This document shows, piece by piece, positions 16,059 through 25,489 of a stretch of DNA of 64,000 nucleotides. Location of the stretch: assembly GCA_964276145.1 (NCBI GenBank), contig CAXYDN010000003.1, positions 62,001-126,000 on the forward strand. The letters are read 5' to 3'. The notes under the pieces were generated by a model. It ran no database searches and was not told the origin of the DNA. It worked only from the letters and a program-made list of their open reading frames with translations. This DNA is from SCGC-AAA076-P13 sp964276145 (GTDB lineage: Bacteria; Pseudomonadota; Gammaproteobacteria; Magnimaribacterales; D2472). The translations under genes and the position numbers were made by a program. Position 1 is the first letter of the stretch, and each line of letters starts with the position of its first letter.

Positions 16059-16697
16059 ATGATAAATTTAGACGGGCTACAACCTTTTGCTGAAGGAGGT
16101 AATAGAAGATGTTTTATCCATCCTAATAATAGTTATCGCTGTCTAAAGGTATCCTTGGAAGAGCAATCAAAAAAAGTAAAACAAAATGCTCCTTGGTATA
16201 AAAAACTTAGAAGTGAAAAAAGCTTTGATGATAACCTAAGAGAGCAAAAGGCATATGATCAAAGAGCTTTAAGAAAAGATAACTCTGACAAGTGGAAGCA
16301 TCTGGCTAAATGGTACGGCATGGTTAAGACATCCATAGGGCCAGCATCTGAAACTGAACTTATTAGAGATAATCAAAATAATATTGCTTCAACTTTAGAG
16401 ACCTATTTATTTTCATATGGCATGACTGATGAAATTAAAATTGCCTTAGATGAATTTGAGTCTTGGCTGCGATCATCGCTTGTTCTTACAAAAAATATTA
16501 TTCCTCATAATGTAGTTTTAGGTTATGAGGGTGAAAAAATTGTTTTAAAAATAATAGATGGTTTAGGCTCAAAATCTTACTTACCGCTAACCCAAGTTAG
16601 TGATCTTTTTGCAAAAAAATATGTTGAAAGACGGATAGAACTTATGCGCTCAAGAATTAACTGGGATCTAACTGGTAGACAAGGAGACTGGAAGTAG
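16059..16697 (+). CDS. yrbL: YrbL-family kinase-like protein
   Basis: A 212-residue protein of the YrbL family, named after a PhoP-regulated E. coli gene. The N-terminal AEGGNRRCFIHPN is the family's nucleotide-loop-like start, LKVSLEE follows with the conserved Lys, and REQKAYDQRAL fits the helix next to it. HNVVLGYEGEKIVLKIIDG near 150-168 resembles the catalytic and metal-binding segments of small kinase-like folds. The biochemical activity of YrbL is not established. It converges on rpoD with only 2 bp between the stop codons, so no terminator fits between them. Confidence 0.8.
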   Translation: MINLDGLQPFAEGGNRRCFIHPNNSYRCLKVSLEEQSKKVKQNAPWYKKLRSEKSFDDNLREQKAYDQRALRKDNSDKWKHLAKWYGMVKTSIGPASETELIRDNQNNIASTLETYLFSYGMTDEIKIALDEFESWLRSSLVLTKNIIPHNVVLGYEGEKIVLKIIDGLGSKSYLPLTQVSDLFAKKYVERRIELMRSRINWDLTGRQGDWK

Positions 16698-16699
16698 TT

Positions 16700-18514
16700 T
16701 TATTCGTCTAAAAAACTTTTAAGATGGCTTGATCTACTTGGATGTCTTAATTTTCTTAAAGCCTTGGCTTCAATCTGTCTTATTCTCTCTCTGGTAACAT
16801 CAAACTGTTTACCTACTTCTTCAAGCGTATGATCTGTATTCATACCAATGCCAAATCTCATTCTTAATACCTTTGCCTCTCTTGCTGTAAGTGATGCGAG
16901 GACATCATCTGTAGCAAAATGTAAGCTGTCTTCAGTAGCATTTTCAAGAGGAGATTCTATGACAGTATCTTCAATAAAATCGCCTAAGCTTGAATCTTCA
17001 TCATCACCTATTGGAGTTTCAGTTGAAATTGGTTCTTTTGCAATCTTAAGAACTTTTCTTACTTTGTCTTCTGGCATATCTAGCTCTTTGCTCAACTCTT
17101 CAGGAGTTGGCTCTCTTCCCATGTCTTGCATCATTTGGCGTGAAACTCTATTAAGCTTATTTATAGTTTCAATCATATGAACTGGGATTCTAATTGTTCT
17201 TGCTTGGTCTGCGATAGATCTGGTGATTGCCTGCCTAATCCACCATGTCGCGTAGGTAGAGAATTTATATCCTCTTCTATATTCAAACTTATCAACAGCC
17301 TTCATTAGGCCGATGTTACCTTCTTGAATTAGATCTAAGAATTGAAGACCTCTATTTGTATATTTCTTTGCAATTGAAATCACTAACCTTAAATTAGCTT
17401 CAACCATATCTTTTTTGGCACGTCTCATTTTTGTTTCGCCCATAGACATGCTTCTATTGATTTCTTTAATCTCTTTTACACTTAATCCAACTCTTTGCTC
17501 AAGCTCGATGATATCTTTTTGAGCAATCACGACGTCTTGTTTAACTTTTTCAAGCAGATCTTTCTTATATTTTTTCTCTTTCATTAGAGAATCAACCCAT
17601 CTAACTTTTGTTAAGTTATCTGTATAAGTTGCTAAGAAATCTTTTCTAGGCATGCGTGCGTTCCTAACTAATTGCTCTTGAATAAACTTTTCTTTTTCTC
17701 TTATTCTGCTTAGCCCAGATCTTGCAATGGCAGCAATATCATCAAACATTCTTGGACTATATTTTAAAAATTGGAATATTTCTGCAGTCTTTTTAAAGTC
17801 AGCATTCGCTTCTTTAGAATGCCTTCCTTTTGATTCTATAGTCTTAAGTGTCTTGTTATACTGTCGTTTGAGGTTAGTCATTCTTCTCTGAACCTCTTGC
17901 ATGTCTGGACCTGAAGGCGCATCATCATCTGCTTCTTCAGCTGCTTCTGCTTCCTCTTTTGCTCTTTGACTACCAGGTCCTGCAGATGGAACTTCTTCCA
18001 TTTCTTCTAAGAAACCTGTTAAGAAATCATTAATTTTTTTCTCACCATCTTTAACCATCTGATGATAGTCAATTACGAATTCAACAGTTCGAGGATATAG
18101 AACACTAGCAGCTAGTAGATCTCTCATACCTTCTTCAATTCTCTTTGCTATCTCAATTTCACCTTCTCGAGTAAGTAAATCAACAGTTCCCATTTCTCGC
18201 ATGTACATACGAACTGGATCTGTTGTTCTTCCTGTTTCATTTTCAACAGCAGCAAGTGCTTCAGCTGCTTGTTCAAGAGCAATATCGTCTGAGTCTTCTG
18301 ATTCAGCTAATAAAAGATCGTCTGCATCTGGAGCTGTTTCATGAACTTGAAGACCTAAGTCATTAATCATCCCAATAATTTCATCAACCTGATCTGGATC
18401 AGATATATCTTCTGGTAAATGGTCATTAACATCGGCATAGGTTAAGTAGCCCTGCTCTCTTCCTTTTTCGATAAGCTCAGCTATCTTAGAACCTTTTTTG
18501 CTTAATTTATCCAC
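16700..18514 (-). CDS. rpoD: RNA polymerase primary sigma factor RpoD (sigma-70)
   Basis: A full-length 604-residue primary sigma factor. Region 1.1 opens the protein (DKLSKKGSKIAELIEKG), DPVRMYMREMGTVDLL is region 1.2, and a non-conserved acidic insert follows at about 165-215. ANLRLVISIAKKYTNRG starts region 2, and YATWWIRQAITRSIADQAR is the DNA-melting and -10 recognition segment. VTRERIRQIEAKALRKLR is the region 4.2 helix-turn-helix that reads the -35 box. It lies just downstream of dnaG with 58 bp between, as in the macromolecular synthesis operon, but rpsU is over 30 kb away. Confidence 0.98.
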   Translation of the reverse strand: MDKLSKKGSKIAELIEKGREQGYLTYADVNDHLPEDISDPDQVDEIIGMINDLGLQVHETAPDADDLLLAESEDSDDIALEQAAEALAAVENETGRTTDPVRMYMREMGTVDLLTREGEIEIAKRIEEGMRDLLAASVLYPRTVEFVIDYHQMVKDGEKKINDFLTGFLEEMEEVPSAGPGSQRAKEEAEAAEEADDDAPSGPDMQEVQRRMTNLKRQYNKTLKTIESKGRHSKEANADFKKTAEIFQFLKYSPRMFDDIAAIARSGLSRIREKEKFIQEQLVRNARMPRKDFLATYTDNLTKVRWVDSLMKEKKYKKDLLEKVKQDVVIAQKDIIELEQRVGLSVKEIKEINRSMSMGETKMRRAKKDMVEANLRLVISIAKKYTNRGLQFLDLIQEGNIGLMKAVDKFEYRRGYKFSTYATWWIRQAITRSIADQARTIRIPVHMIETINKLNRVSRQMMQDMGREPTPEELSKELDMPEDKVRKVLKIAKEPISTETPIGDDEDSSLGDFIEDTVIESPLENATEDSLHFATDDVLASLTAREAKVLRMRFGIGMNTDHTLEEVGKQFDVTRERIRQIEAKALRKLRHPSRSSHLKSFLDE

Positions 18515-18572
18515 GAATTCTTGTACCTCAAATGTATTAGCTCTATTTGGTGATTAATTTTTCTTTTTCAAT

Positions 18573-20348
18573 CTATTTAGAACTTAAATTTTTCAATAAA
18601 GCCTGATCTTCCTGAGACATTACATCTTTTTTAAGAATGATCTGTTGTAGTTCTCTTTTTTCAGCAGACGTTATTTCTTGCATATTATACTTTTCTTTTA
18701 GTATTTCCTGTCTATCTTTTTCAGATTTCGAAATTAAGCCTATGCAATCAGTAAGCATAATACTTGCATCTTCCTCTGAAAGCTTAATTTCAGACACCAA
18801 CGCCTCTCCAAATAAATTTTTAATTTTCTCGTTTTCAATCTGCTCAAATAAAATCGACGGAGCAGCTTCTGGATTTGCTTTATAAAAATCTCTCACGTCG
18901 AGAAGGAATAAGAATCTTGAATCCCTTTTGATAAGCTCAAATGCTCTATTGCTAGCTAATCTTGGATATTGAATTAAAACAGTAAAGACTCCCATTACTG
19001 ATTTTCTAATAACAGAGGTTGGGATTTTTTTTACTGGCTCATCTGAACCCGATTTATCTGGTGCTGAATTTATTCCACTATCAAGAAGTTTTCCGAAATC
19101 TAGATCACAAATATGTCCAATTTCACTAATATACGCTTCTTTCAGAGTTGGATTTGTTATTTTATCAACCAAAGGTATTGCAAATTGAGCAACCTTAGAC
19201 CTGCCCTCTATTGAAGAAAGATCAGCTTGTTTCTTAATGGTGGTTAAAAAATAATCTGAAAAAGAAGTGGCTTCATTTGCTAGCTTTAAAAATGCATCTT
19301 TACCTTTTTCTTTAATATAACTATCTGGATCATCCCCAGGTTTTAAAAATATAAAACTCATTCTTATATCTTCTCTCAGAAGAGGTAAAGCATTTTCAAC
19401 AGCTCTCCATGATGCTTTTTGGCCTGCTTCGTCTCCATCAAATACAATATAAATATTATTTGTATAGCTAAGGATTTTTCTGAGTTGTTCTTGAGTAAAT
19501 GCAGTGCCAGATGAGGCAACGGCATTTTTTATCCCATATTGATGAAGGCCTATTACATCCATATAGCCTTCAACTAAAAATAATGATTCCGGTCTCTTTT
19601 CAATTAGTCTTGCTTCAAAAAGACCATAAAGTTCATATTTCTTTTTATATGTTTTCGTTTCAGGAGAGTTAAGATATTTGGCTTGATTGTCTTTATCAGT
19701 AATTAATCTGCCACCAAAGGCAATATGCTCACCTTTTATGTTTCTAATCGGAAACATCAACCTATCGCGAAAACGATCATACATATCACCATTATCATTA
19801 GATCCGAAAAGACCGGAATCAGCTAAGTCTAATTCGCCATAGTCTCCTGACAGAATACTATATAAAGTTGGACTTCTTTCCATTGAATATCCCAGCTCAA
19901 AAAACTTTGCAGTTTCACCGCTTATTCCTCTTGCCTTAAGATACTCTATCGTTTGTTTTCCTGGGTTTGATTTTAATTGCTCTTTAAAAACCTCTGTAGC
20001 TTTACTATTGATATTAATGGCATCTGATAGGTCAACTGACTTTTCTTGTTTAGGCACCTCCATGCCCACATGAGAAGCTAATAATTCTACAGACTCCATA
20101 AAATCAATACCGTCGTATTCTCTTAAAAAATGAATTGCATTACCTGAAGCCTTGCAAGCAAAACAATGATAGGAACCTGTCTCCTCATATACAACCAATG
20201 ATGGTGTGTTTTCGTTGCCATCTCCATGAAATGGACATTTTGCTTTATATCTTCCGCCAGTTCTTTCTAACTGAACTCTTCTATTGATAATATCAACGAT
20301 GCTAACTGAAGTTAGTAATCGATCAATAAAGCTAGATGGAATAGACAT
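18573..20348 (-). CDS. dnaG: DNA primase DnaG
   Basis: A 591-residue replicative primase that makes RNA primers at the fork. The CHC2 zinc finger is at about 38-65 (KCPFHGD, then HCFACKASG). The catalytic TOPRIM core has LVEGYMDVIGL and VFDGDEAGQ with the metal-binding acidic residues. The C-terminal part (about 430-591) is the helicase-binding domain and is poorly conserved, as usual. Length is typical. The ATG follows the ruvX stop by 2 bp, and rpoD follows downstream. Confidence 0.97.
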   Translation of the reverse strand: MSIPSSFIDRLLTSVSIVDIINRRVQLERTGGRYKAKCPFHGDGNENTPSLVVYEETGSYHCFACKASGNAIHFLREYDGIDFMESVELLASHVGMEVPKQEKSVDLSDAININSKATEVFKEQLKSNPGKQTIEYLKARGISGETAKFFELGYSMERSPTLYSILSGDYGELDLADSGLFGSNDNGDMYDRFRDRLMFPIRNIKGEHIAFGGRLITDKDNQAKYLNSPETKTYKKKYELYGLFEARLIEKRPESLFLVEGYMDVIGLHQYGIKNAVASSGTAFTQEQLRKILSYTNNIYIVFDGDEAGQKASWRAVENALPLLREDIRMSFIFLKPGDDPDSYIKEKGKDAFLKLANEATSFSDYFLTTIKKQADLSSIEGRSKVAQFAIPLVDKITNPTLKEAYISEIGHICDLDFGKLLDSGINSAPDKSGSDEPVKKIPTSVIRKSVMGVFTVLIQYPRLASNRAFELIKRDSRFLFLLDVRDFYKANPEAAPSILFEQIENEKIKNLFGEALVSEIKLSEEDASIMLTDCIGLISKSEKDRQEILKEKYNMQEITSAEKRELQQIILKKDVMSQEDQALLKNLSSK

Positions 20349-20350
20349 AT

Positions 20351-20740
20351 TTAATTATTTGTAAGCCAATGATCTATAAGTATTTTTGCAGCATGTGCAT
20401 CAACAAGATCTGTTTTTATTTCTGAAAGATTTTGCCTTGCTTCAAAGCTTGTTAATCTTTCATCCACATATTCACATGGAATATTAGTTGTTTTATTTAG
20501 TTTTTTAAAAAAATTATTAACTGTCTTCATAATATCACTATCTGTTCCATCCATATTAAGAGGTTTTCCAACTAGAATTAGTTCAGGTTTCCATTCTTCA
20601 ACTATGAAATGAATTCTTTTCCAATCTGTAGCATTATTTTTATTAAAAATAACCTCTAATGGCGATGAAGTCCTGGTCTTTGTTTGACCAACAGCAACCC
20701 CAATTTTTTTTGTACCAAAATCAAAAGATATTATTTGCAT
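20351..20740 (-). CDS. ruvX: RuvX/YqgF, putative Holliday junction resolvase / pre-16S rRNA nuclease
   Basis: A 129-residue RNase H-like protein. The start ISFDFGTKKIGVAVGQ holds the first catalytic Asp, VGKPLNMDGT is the second family motif, and YVDERLTSFEARQNL is the third with the acidic pair. DAHAAKILIDHWL closes the fold with the last Asp. The family processes the 5' end of 16S rRNA, and a role in recombination was the earlier proposal. It starts right after the TonB-like gene, which matches the order known in pseudomonads. Confidence 0.93.
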   Translation of the reverse strand: MQIISFDFGTKKIGVAVGQTKTRTSSPLEVIFNKNNATDWKRIHFIVEEWKPELILVGKPLNMDGTDSDIMKTVNNFFKKLNKTTNIPCEYVDERLTSFEARQNLSEIKTDLVDAHAAKILIDHWLTNN

Positions 20741-21367
20741 TTACTTAGGTGAAAAATTCCAATCTCTAATTATTTCTAAAATACTATATTCATTCAGCAT
20801 CTTTGAATCAAAAGGTGCAAACGGCGCCGCCTCTTCCAATATATCTATTGCCATCTTATCAACCTCATAATTTCCTGATGATATTAAGACCTCAGATTTA
20901 ATTAGATTCCCAAATGAGTCTATGGTTGCCATAATCTGAACTCTGGAATCTGGGTAATCAATATCTTTTGATAAAATTAATTCATCCCCAGTAGACTCTA
21001 TATTTCTTTGCCATAGATTAAGATACATAGCCTCCTCGGTGCTAACCAAGGAATTGGCTTCTAATTTTTTTATCTTTTGTGCCTGATATACACTTAGATT
21101 GTTTTCTTTGTTTATTAAACTATCTTGGGATTTATTAATATTTGGAACTTCTGCCGAGGATTTGCCAACATTACCAAAAGAATCCTGAGATGAATTAGCA
21201 AATTTAACGTTGATGATTGGTGAATTTTCTATCAAGGGCAGTTTATAAAAGGTAGTAAAAGTCACTCCAAAGATTAATATAGTATGAAAGGTTAATGATA
21301 GAACAAATGATTTATTCAGGGTTAAAGATCTTTTGCTTATTTTTTGATTTAGTAAAATTGAGCTCAT
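20741..21367 (-). CDS. TonB-like energy transducer, C-terminal TonB domain
   Basis: A 208-residue protein anchored by one N-terminal membrane helix (LSLTFHTILIFGVTF). A low-complexity polar segment follows and a TonB C-terminal domain comes at about 130-208 (VQIMATIDSFGNLIKSEVL, then VDKMAIDILEEAAPFAPF). It lacks the long Pro-rich span of classical TonB. A TonB-like gene between gshB and ruvX is common in gammaproteobacteria. It could drive a TonB-dependent receptor encoded elsewhere. It overlaps gshB by 4 bp, so translation is coupled. Confidence 0.82.
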   Translation of the reverse strand: MSSILLNQKISKRSLTLNKSFVLSLTFHTILIFGVTFTTFYKLPLIENSPIINVKFANSSQDSFGNVGKSSAEVPNINKSQDSLINKENNLSVYQAQKIKKLEANSLVSTEEAMYLNLWQRNIESTGDELILSKDIDYPDSRVQIMATIDSFGNLIKSEVLISSGNYEVDKMAIDILEEAAPFAPFDSKMLNEYSILEIIRDWNFSPK

Positions 21368-22296
21368 AATCCAGATAAGTATTCATTGATAGGATTTTTT
21401 CCTGACTGATCAAAGATTTCTCTTGCACAAGTTGGACTGGTAATGTTTATTTCAGTTAGATAATCACCAATCATGTCTATGCCAGCAAAATTTATACCAT
21501 TAGATAGTAAGAATTTACCGACTTCTTCTGCAACTTTTTTTTGATTTTCATTGATATCTTTTACAACACCCTTTCCGCCTGCTGCTAGATTACCTTTAAA
21601 ACTTTCTCCTTGTGGAATTCTAGCTAGCGTTTTTTCAAAAGGTTTGCCATGGATAATCAAAATTCTAAAATCACCTTTGTAAATTTCTGGTAGAAATTCC
21701 TGAACGACTATTTGGGTAGTTTCATCCTCGGTCATATCTAGAAGAATATCTAGATTATCTTCTTCCATATCTTCCATTTTAAAGATCGATTCACCTCCCA
21801 TACCATCAAGCGGTTTTACAATAATAATTTCATGATTTGCTTGGAAATTAATTATCTTCTCGATATTAGATGTAATAAGAGTTCTTGGAATAAATTCTTT
21901 GAAGTGGAGTGCAAATATTTTTTCATTGAACTCTTTTATTGCATTAGGTCTGTTAAAAATCTTAGCCCCTTGGGTCTCAGCTAGACCTAAAAGGTGAAGT
22001 GAATTTATATAGTGTGAATCTACTGGCGGATCTTTTCTCATTATAGTGTATGAAAAATCTGCAACCTTGATGGGTTCTTTTCTAATTCCCTGAACCTGAC
22101 TAGCGCCTATCTCAATAATGTTTCTAGCATCTGCAAAAACAAATCCATCATCTACATATAAATGTTTCATCTCTGCCTGAAATACTTTAAATCCTTTTGA
22201 AATAGCCTCTTCCATCATGAAAATAGATGTATCCTTTTTAGGCTTGAGCTCTCTCATGGGGTCGGTGATAAAGAGTATTGTCTTGCTCATAATCAA
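21364..22296 (-). CDS. gshB: Glutathione synthetase GshB
   Basis: A 310-residue ATP-grasp enzyme that joins gamma-glutamylcysteine and glycine. The N-terminal ITDPMRELKPKKDTSIFMM, the RKDPPVDSHYI segment, KPLDGMGGESIF (phosphate loop), RIPQGESFKGNLAAGGKG and the C-terminal EINITSPTCAREI are all standard for bacterial GshB. Length is normal. It overlaps rsmE and the TonB-like gene by 4 bp each, giving a tight rsmE-gshB-tonB-ruvX-dnaG-rpoD run. The supply of glutathione fits the glutathione-type thioredoxin-fold proteins elsewhere in the window. Confidence 0.96.
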   Translation of the reverse strand: MIMSKTILFITDPMRELKPKKDTSIFMMEEAISKGFKVFQAEMKHLYVDDGFVFADARNIIEIGASQVQGIRKEPIKVADFSYTIMRKDPPVDSHYINSLHLLGLAETQGAKIFNRPNAIKEFNEKIFALHFKEFIPRTLITSNIEKIINFQANHEIIIVKPLDGMGGESIFKMEDMEEDNLDILLDMTEDETTQIVVQEFLPEIYKGDFRILIIHGKPFEKTLARIPQGESFKGNLAAGGKGVVKDINENQKKVAEEVGKFLLSNGINFAGIDMIGDYLTEINITSPTCAREIFDQSGKNPINEYLSGL

Positions 22297-23045
22297 ATAT
22301 TATCAAATTGGTTTTGAATAAGAGATGCTATCACAATAGGAGCTGTTTCTGCTCGAAGAATATTACTACCTATTAATTTAAACTCAAATTCTTTTTCATT
22401 TAGTAAACTAATTTCAGTTTTAGAGAAACCGGACTCTGGGCCTGTAATCATACAAACATCTTGTGAAGAATTATCAGCCGGATTAAAAGAGCTTTTAGCA
22501 CTGAGATCAAATACACAAACATTCATATTATTTATCAAAGTTATCGCATCTCTGAGATTTGTTGCTATCTTTGTTGAAGGAATAAAGTTAGAGCCGCATT
22601 GCTTACATGCTCCAATAATTACCTCTTCTATTTTGGAATAAATTTTTAAGGTATCTTTTTTAGCGATACTTTGATCTATTAGGTCAGGCTTGTAAAAAAT
22701 AAATTCAGAAATACCAATCTCACAAAGCTTTTGAACCATAAAATGGAAATTATCTTTTTTAATAAATGGGACTACAAAAACGACTTTTTTTGAAGATGCC
22801 TGCGAAACTTGTAAATCGGAAACTCTTCTCAGACTTGCTAAATTTCTATTAAGTTCTTCAATCTCGCATATAGCTGAAGCGCCAAAACCATCAAATACCT
22901 CAACCTTATCTTTTTCTTTTAATCTAAGTACTTTAATTAAATGGATAGACTGCGATTGATCTATTTGAAAGACGCTATCATTTGCTGATACTGATTTACA
23001 ATATATTCTATGGATTCTCACAATAACATTATAGCTATAGGACAC
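22293..23045 (-). CDS. rsmE: 16S rRNA (uracil-1498-N3)-methyltransferase RsmE
   Basis: A 250-residue SPOUT-class RNA methyltransferase. The N-terminal PUA-like domain has HLIKVLRLKEKDKVEVFDG. The knot domain shows KKDNFHFMVQKLCEIG, ACKQCGSNFIP, and the SAM-binding ITGPESGFSKTE and LIGSNILRAETAPIVI, all close to RsmE. It modifies U1498 in the small subunit. Its start is 6 bp from the start of the divergent phosphatase gene, so the two promoters must overlap the neighbouring coding sequences. Confidence 0.94.
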   Translation of the reverse strand: MSYSYNVIVRIHRIYCKSVSANDSVFQIDQSQSIHLIKVLRLKEKDKVEVFDGFGASAICEIEELNRNLASLRRVSDLQVSQASSKKVVFVVPFIKKDNFHFMVQKLCEIGISEFIFYKPDLIDQSIAKKDTLKIYSKIEEVIIGACKQCGSNFIPSTKIATNLRDAITLINNMNVCVFDLSAKSSFNPADNSSQDVCMITGPESGFSKTEISLLNEKEFEFKLIGSNILRAETAPIVIASLIQNQFDNI

Positions 23046-23051
23046 TAATAA

Positions 23052-23615
23052 ATGTCAGAGATAAGTCTAATATTCGTAAGGCATGGTGAGGCTGCTGAAA
23101 GCTGGGGTGAGCATCCTGACCCTGGTCTCAGTGAAAATGGAATATTGCAATCACAAAAACTAATATCAAATATTTCACTTCAATCATTGGAAGATTTCGT
23201 ATTTGTTTCAAGCCCGAAGTCTAGAGCTCAAATGACATCAACTCCACTAATTGAAAAATACAAAAAAAACTTACTTATAGATGGTACTTTTTCTGAGATT
23301 CCTTCATCAAAAGTAGTTGTCTCAGAAAAAAGAGAATGGCTTAAAAGGATTATGGCAATGAATATTATTGACTTGCCACAAGAAGTTTCAGATTGGAGGA
23401 GCAATATCATCAGCAAATCATTGAGTTTTTCAAACAATACAATTATCTTTTCTCACTTCATGGTTATAAATGCCATCGTGAGTGGCTTAATGAAACGCTC
23501 CGAGATTATGTGCTTTTATCCTGACTACACCTCTATTACACAAATTACATTACATAATAATAGAGCAATAAGTATTTCTTTGGGTGATGAGAAAAAAACT
23601 CTTATAAATCTTTAA
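23052..23615 (+). CDS. Histidine phosphatase family protein (SixA/phosphoglycerate mutase-like)
   Basis: A 187-residue member of the histidine phosphatase branch. FVRHGEAAES is the RHG motif with the phosphorylated His, SPKSRAQMTSTPL supplies the second arginine region, and IFSHFMVINAI has the second catalytic His. It could be a SixA-type phosphohistidine phosphatase or a small-molecule phosphatase. It lies alone between rsmE (divergent) and fis. The substrate cannot be determined. Confidence 0.8.
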   Translation: MSEISLIFVRHGEAAESWGEHPDPGLSENGILQSQKLISNISLQSLEDFVFVSSPKSRAQMTSTPLIEKYKKNLLIDGTFSEIPSSKVVVSEKREWLKRIMAMNIIDLPQEVSDWRSNIISKSLSFSNNTIIFSHFMVINAIVSGLMKRSEIMCFYPDYTSITQITLHNNRAISISLGDEKKTLINL

Positions 23616-23622
23616 AAACCTA

Positions 23623-23650
23623 TTGAGCAATTTTTAAACAACTGTAAACT
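23623..23650 (+). promoter_or_regulatory. Candidate sigma-70 promoter of fis-purH-purD
   Basis: TTGAGC at 23623-23628 and TAAACT at 23645-23650 are separated by 16 bp and lie 32 bp before the fis start. The match to consensus is modest. It is the only spacer before a tight plus-strand operon. Confidence 0.3.
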
Positions 23651-23681
23651 GATATTTCTCTTTATTAATTATTTATCTATC

Positions 23682-23948
23682 TTGGGAAACAATAATAAGT
23701 CATTTGATAGCTATTCTAAAAAACCTTTAAAAGAAGAAGTAAGAAAAGCTATGAAAAGGTATTTCGTTCAATTAGATCAACAAAACATTCCTATTGATGT
23801 ATATCAATTGGTATTAAATGAAGTTGAACCACCTTTATTAAATGCAGTAATGAAATTTGCGAATAATAATCAATCTAAAGCTTCAAGAATCCTAGGAATT
23901 AATAGAACTACACTTAGAACTAAATTAAAAAAATATAATATTAAATAA
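23682..23948 (+). CDS. fis: DNA-binding protein Fis
   Basis: An 88-residue Fis protein with the usual order: KPLKEEVRKAMKRYFVQL, then VYQLVLNEVEPPLLNAVM, then the helix-turn-helix NQSKASRILGINRTTLRTK and a short KKYNIK tail. Fis bends DNA and acts on rRNA promoters, recombination and the nucleoid. The start is TTG, and no in-frame ATG gives a full N terminus. Its stop overlaps the purH ATG (TAATG). The fis-purH-purD order is known from pseudomonads; dusB, the usual partner in enterics, is absent. Confidence 0.92.
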   Translation: MGNNNKSFDSYSKKPLKEEVRKAMKRYFVQLDQQNIPIDVYQLVLNEVEPPLLNAVMKFANNNQSKASRILGINRTTLRTKLKKYNIK

Positions 23949-25489
23949 TGCATTCAATAAAACCAAAAACTGCTCTTATAAGTCTTTCAGATAAGACTGG
24001 GCTTGAAGAACTTATAAATTTCCTAGTTTCTGAAAATGTAAAGATGCTTTCGACTGGCGGAACTTATAAAGCAATCAGGGAAATTACACCAGAAGTTATA
24101 GAAGTGTCAGACTTCACTGGTTTTGAGGAAATGATGAATGGAAGAGTTAAAACACTGCATCCTAAAATACATGCTGGTATATTGGCAAGACGTGATCAAG
24201 ATCTAGAAGTTCTTGAGGAAAGAGGTTATGAGCCAATTGATTTAGTAGTAGTAAACCTTTACCCATTTAAGGAGACTATTGCTCAGGGTTGTTCTTTTGA
24301 TGAAGCAATTGAAAAAATTGATATTGGTGGTCCAACCATGATTAGATCAGCTGCAAAAAACTTTAAAGATGTTGCTGTAGTTTCTAATCCATCAGATTAT
24401 TTGCAACTAATACAAGAATGGAAAAACAGTGATGGAATATCTTATGATTTTAGAAAAGAGCTATCTCAAAAAGTTTTTGAAACAATGGCAGATTACAATC
24501 TTTCAATTTCAAACTACCTTAAGGAAGAGTCAAAAAATAATATACCTAGCTATAGTTTTGAAACAAGCTCATCACTAAGGTATGGGGAGAATCCTCATCA
24601 AACTGCAAATCTTTTTACTTTTTCTGATCTTAAACATAAAAATATTGCGAATGCCGATATTTTACAGGGCAAAGAACTGTCCTATAACAACATAGTTGAT
24701 GCAGATGCTGCATGGGAGTGTGTAAGAGCCTTTGATGACCCGGCATGTGTTATTGTTAAACATGCTAACCCTTGCGGTGTTGCTGAATCTGAAAATATTT
24801 TTGGTGCATATGATTTAGCATTTAAGACGGATCCAACCTCTGCTTTTGGAGGAATAATTGCTCTAAATAGAACCTTAGATACCAAGACCGCTCAAGAAAT
24901 AAATTCAAGACAATTTGTTGAGGTTATCTTGGCAACAGATTATGAAGAAGGTGCTTTAGCTGAATTTGCTAAAAAGAAAAATGTAAGGGTGTTGAAGGTT
25001 GATCTTGAACAAGATAACCCTTATCCAGGAATGATAAAAAAAGTATCTGGGGGAATCTTAATCCAATCTGATGATACTTTTGCTGTTTTAAGCGAAGATT
25101 TAAAATGTGTAACAAAAAGACAGCCAACACCAGATGAACTAAATGATTTGATGTTTGCTTGGAGAGTGGCAAAGTTTGTTAAAAGTAATGCTATTGTCTA
25201 TGTCAAAAATAGACAAACTATTGGTATTGGCGCTGGTCAGATGAGTCGCGTCATCAGTGCAGATATTGCAAATCTTAAAGCCAAGGAAGAAGGACTTGAA
25301 GTTCAAGGTGCTGTTATGGCTTCAGATGCATTTTTCCCTTTTAGAGATGGAATAGATAAGGCCGCATCTAGCGGTATCGCTTCAATTATTCAGCCAGGCG
25401 GCTCAATGAGAGACAATGAGGTAATTGCAGCAGCTGATGAAAATGATATTGCTATGGTATTTACAAATACAAGACATTTTAGGCACTAA
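23948..25489 (+). CDS. purH: Bifunctional AICAR transformylase / IMP cyclohydrolase PurH
   Basis: This 513-residue enzyme performs the last two steps of IMP synthesis. The N-terminal cyclohydrolase half shows ALISLSDKTGLEEL, GRVKTLHPKIHAGIL and DIGGPTMIRSAAKN. The transformylase half shows LRYGENPHQ, VKHANPCGVA, KSNAIVYVKN and ASDAFFPFRDGID with the catalytic Lys-His pair. It ends in the standard FTNTRHFRH. Length is normal. It is coupled to fis upstream and purD downstream by 1 bp overlaps. Confidence 0.98.
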   Translation: MHSIKPKTALISLSDKTGLEELINFLVSENVKMLSTGGTYKAIREITPEVIEVSDFTGFEEMMNGRVKTLHPKIHAGILARRDQDLEVLEERGYEPIDLVVVNLYPFKETIAQGCSFDEAIEKIDIGGPTMIRSAAKNFKDVAVVSNPSDYLQLIQEWKNSDGISYDFRKELSQKVFETMADYNLSISNYLKEESKNNIPSYSFETSSSLRYGENPHQTANLFTFSDLKHKNIANADILQGKELSYNNIVDADAAWECVRAFDDPACVIVKHANPCGVAESENIFGAYDLAFKTDPTSAFGGIIALNRTLDTKTAQEINSRQFVEVILATDYEEGALAEFAKKKNVRVLKVDLEQDNPYPGMIKKVSGGILIQSDDTFAVLSEDLKCVTKRQPTPDELNDLMFAWRVAKFVKSNAIVYVKNRQTIGIGAGQMSRVISADIANLKAKEEGLEVQGAVMASDAFFPFRDGIDKAASSGIASIIQPGGSMRDNEVIAAADENDIAMVFTNTRHFRH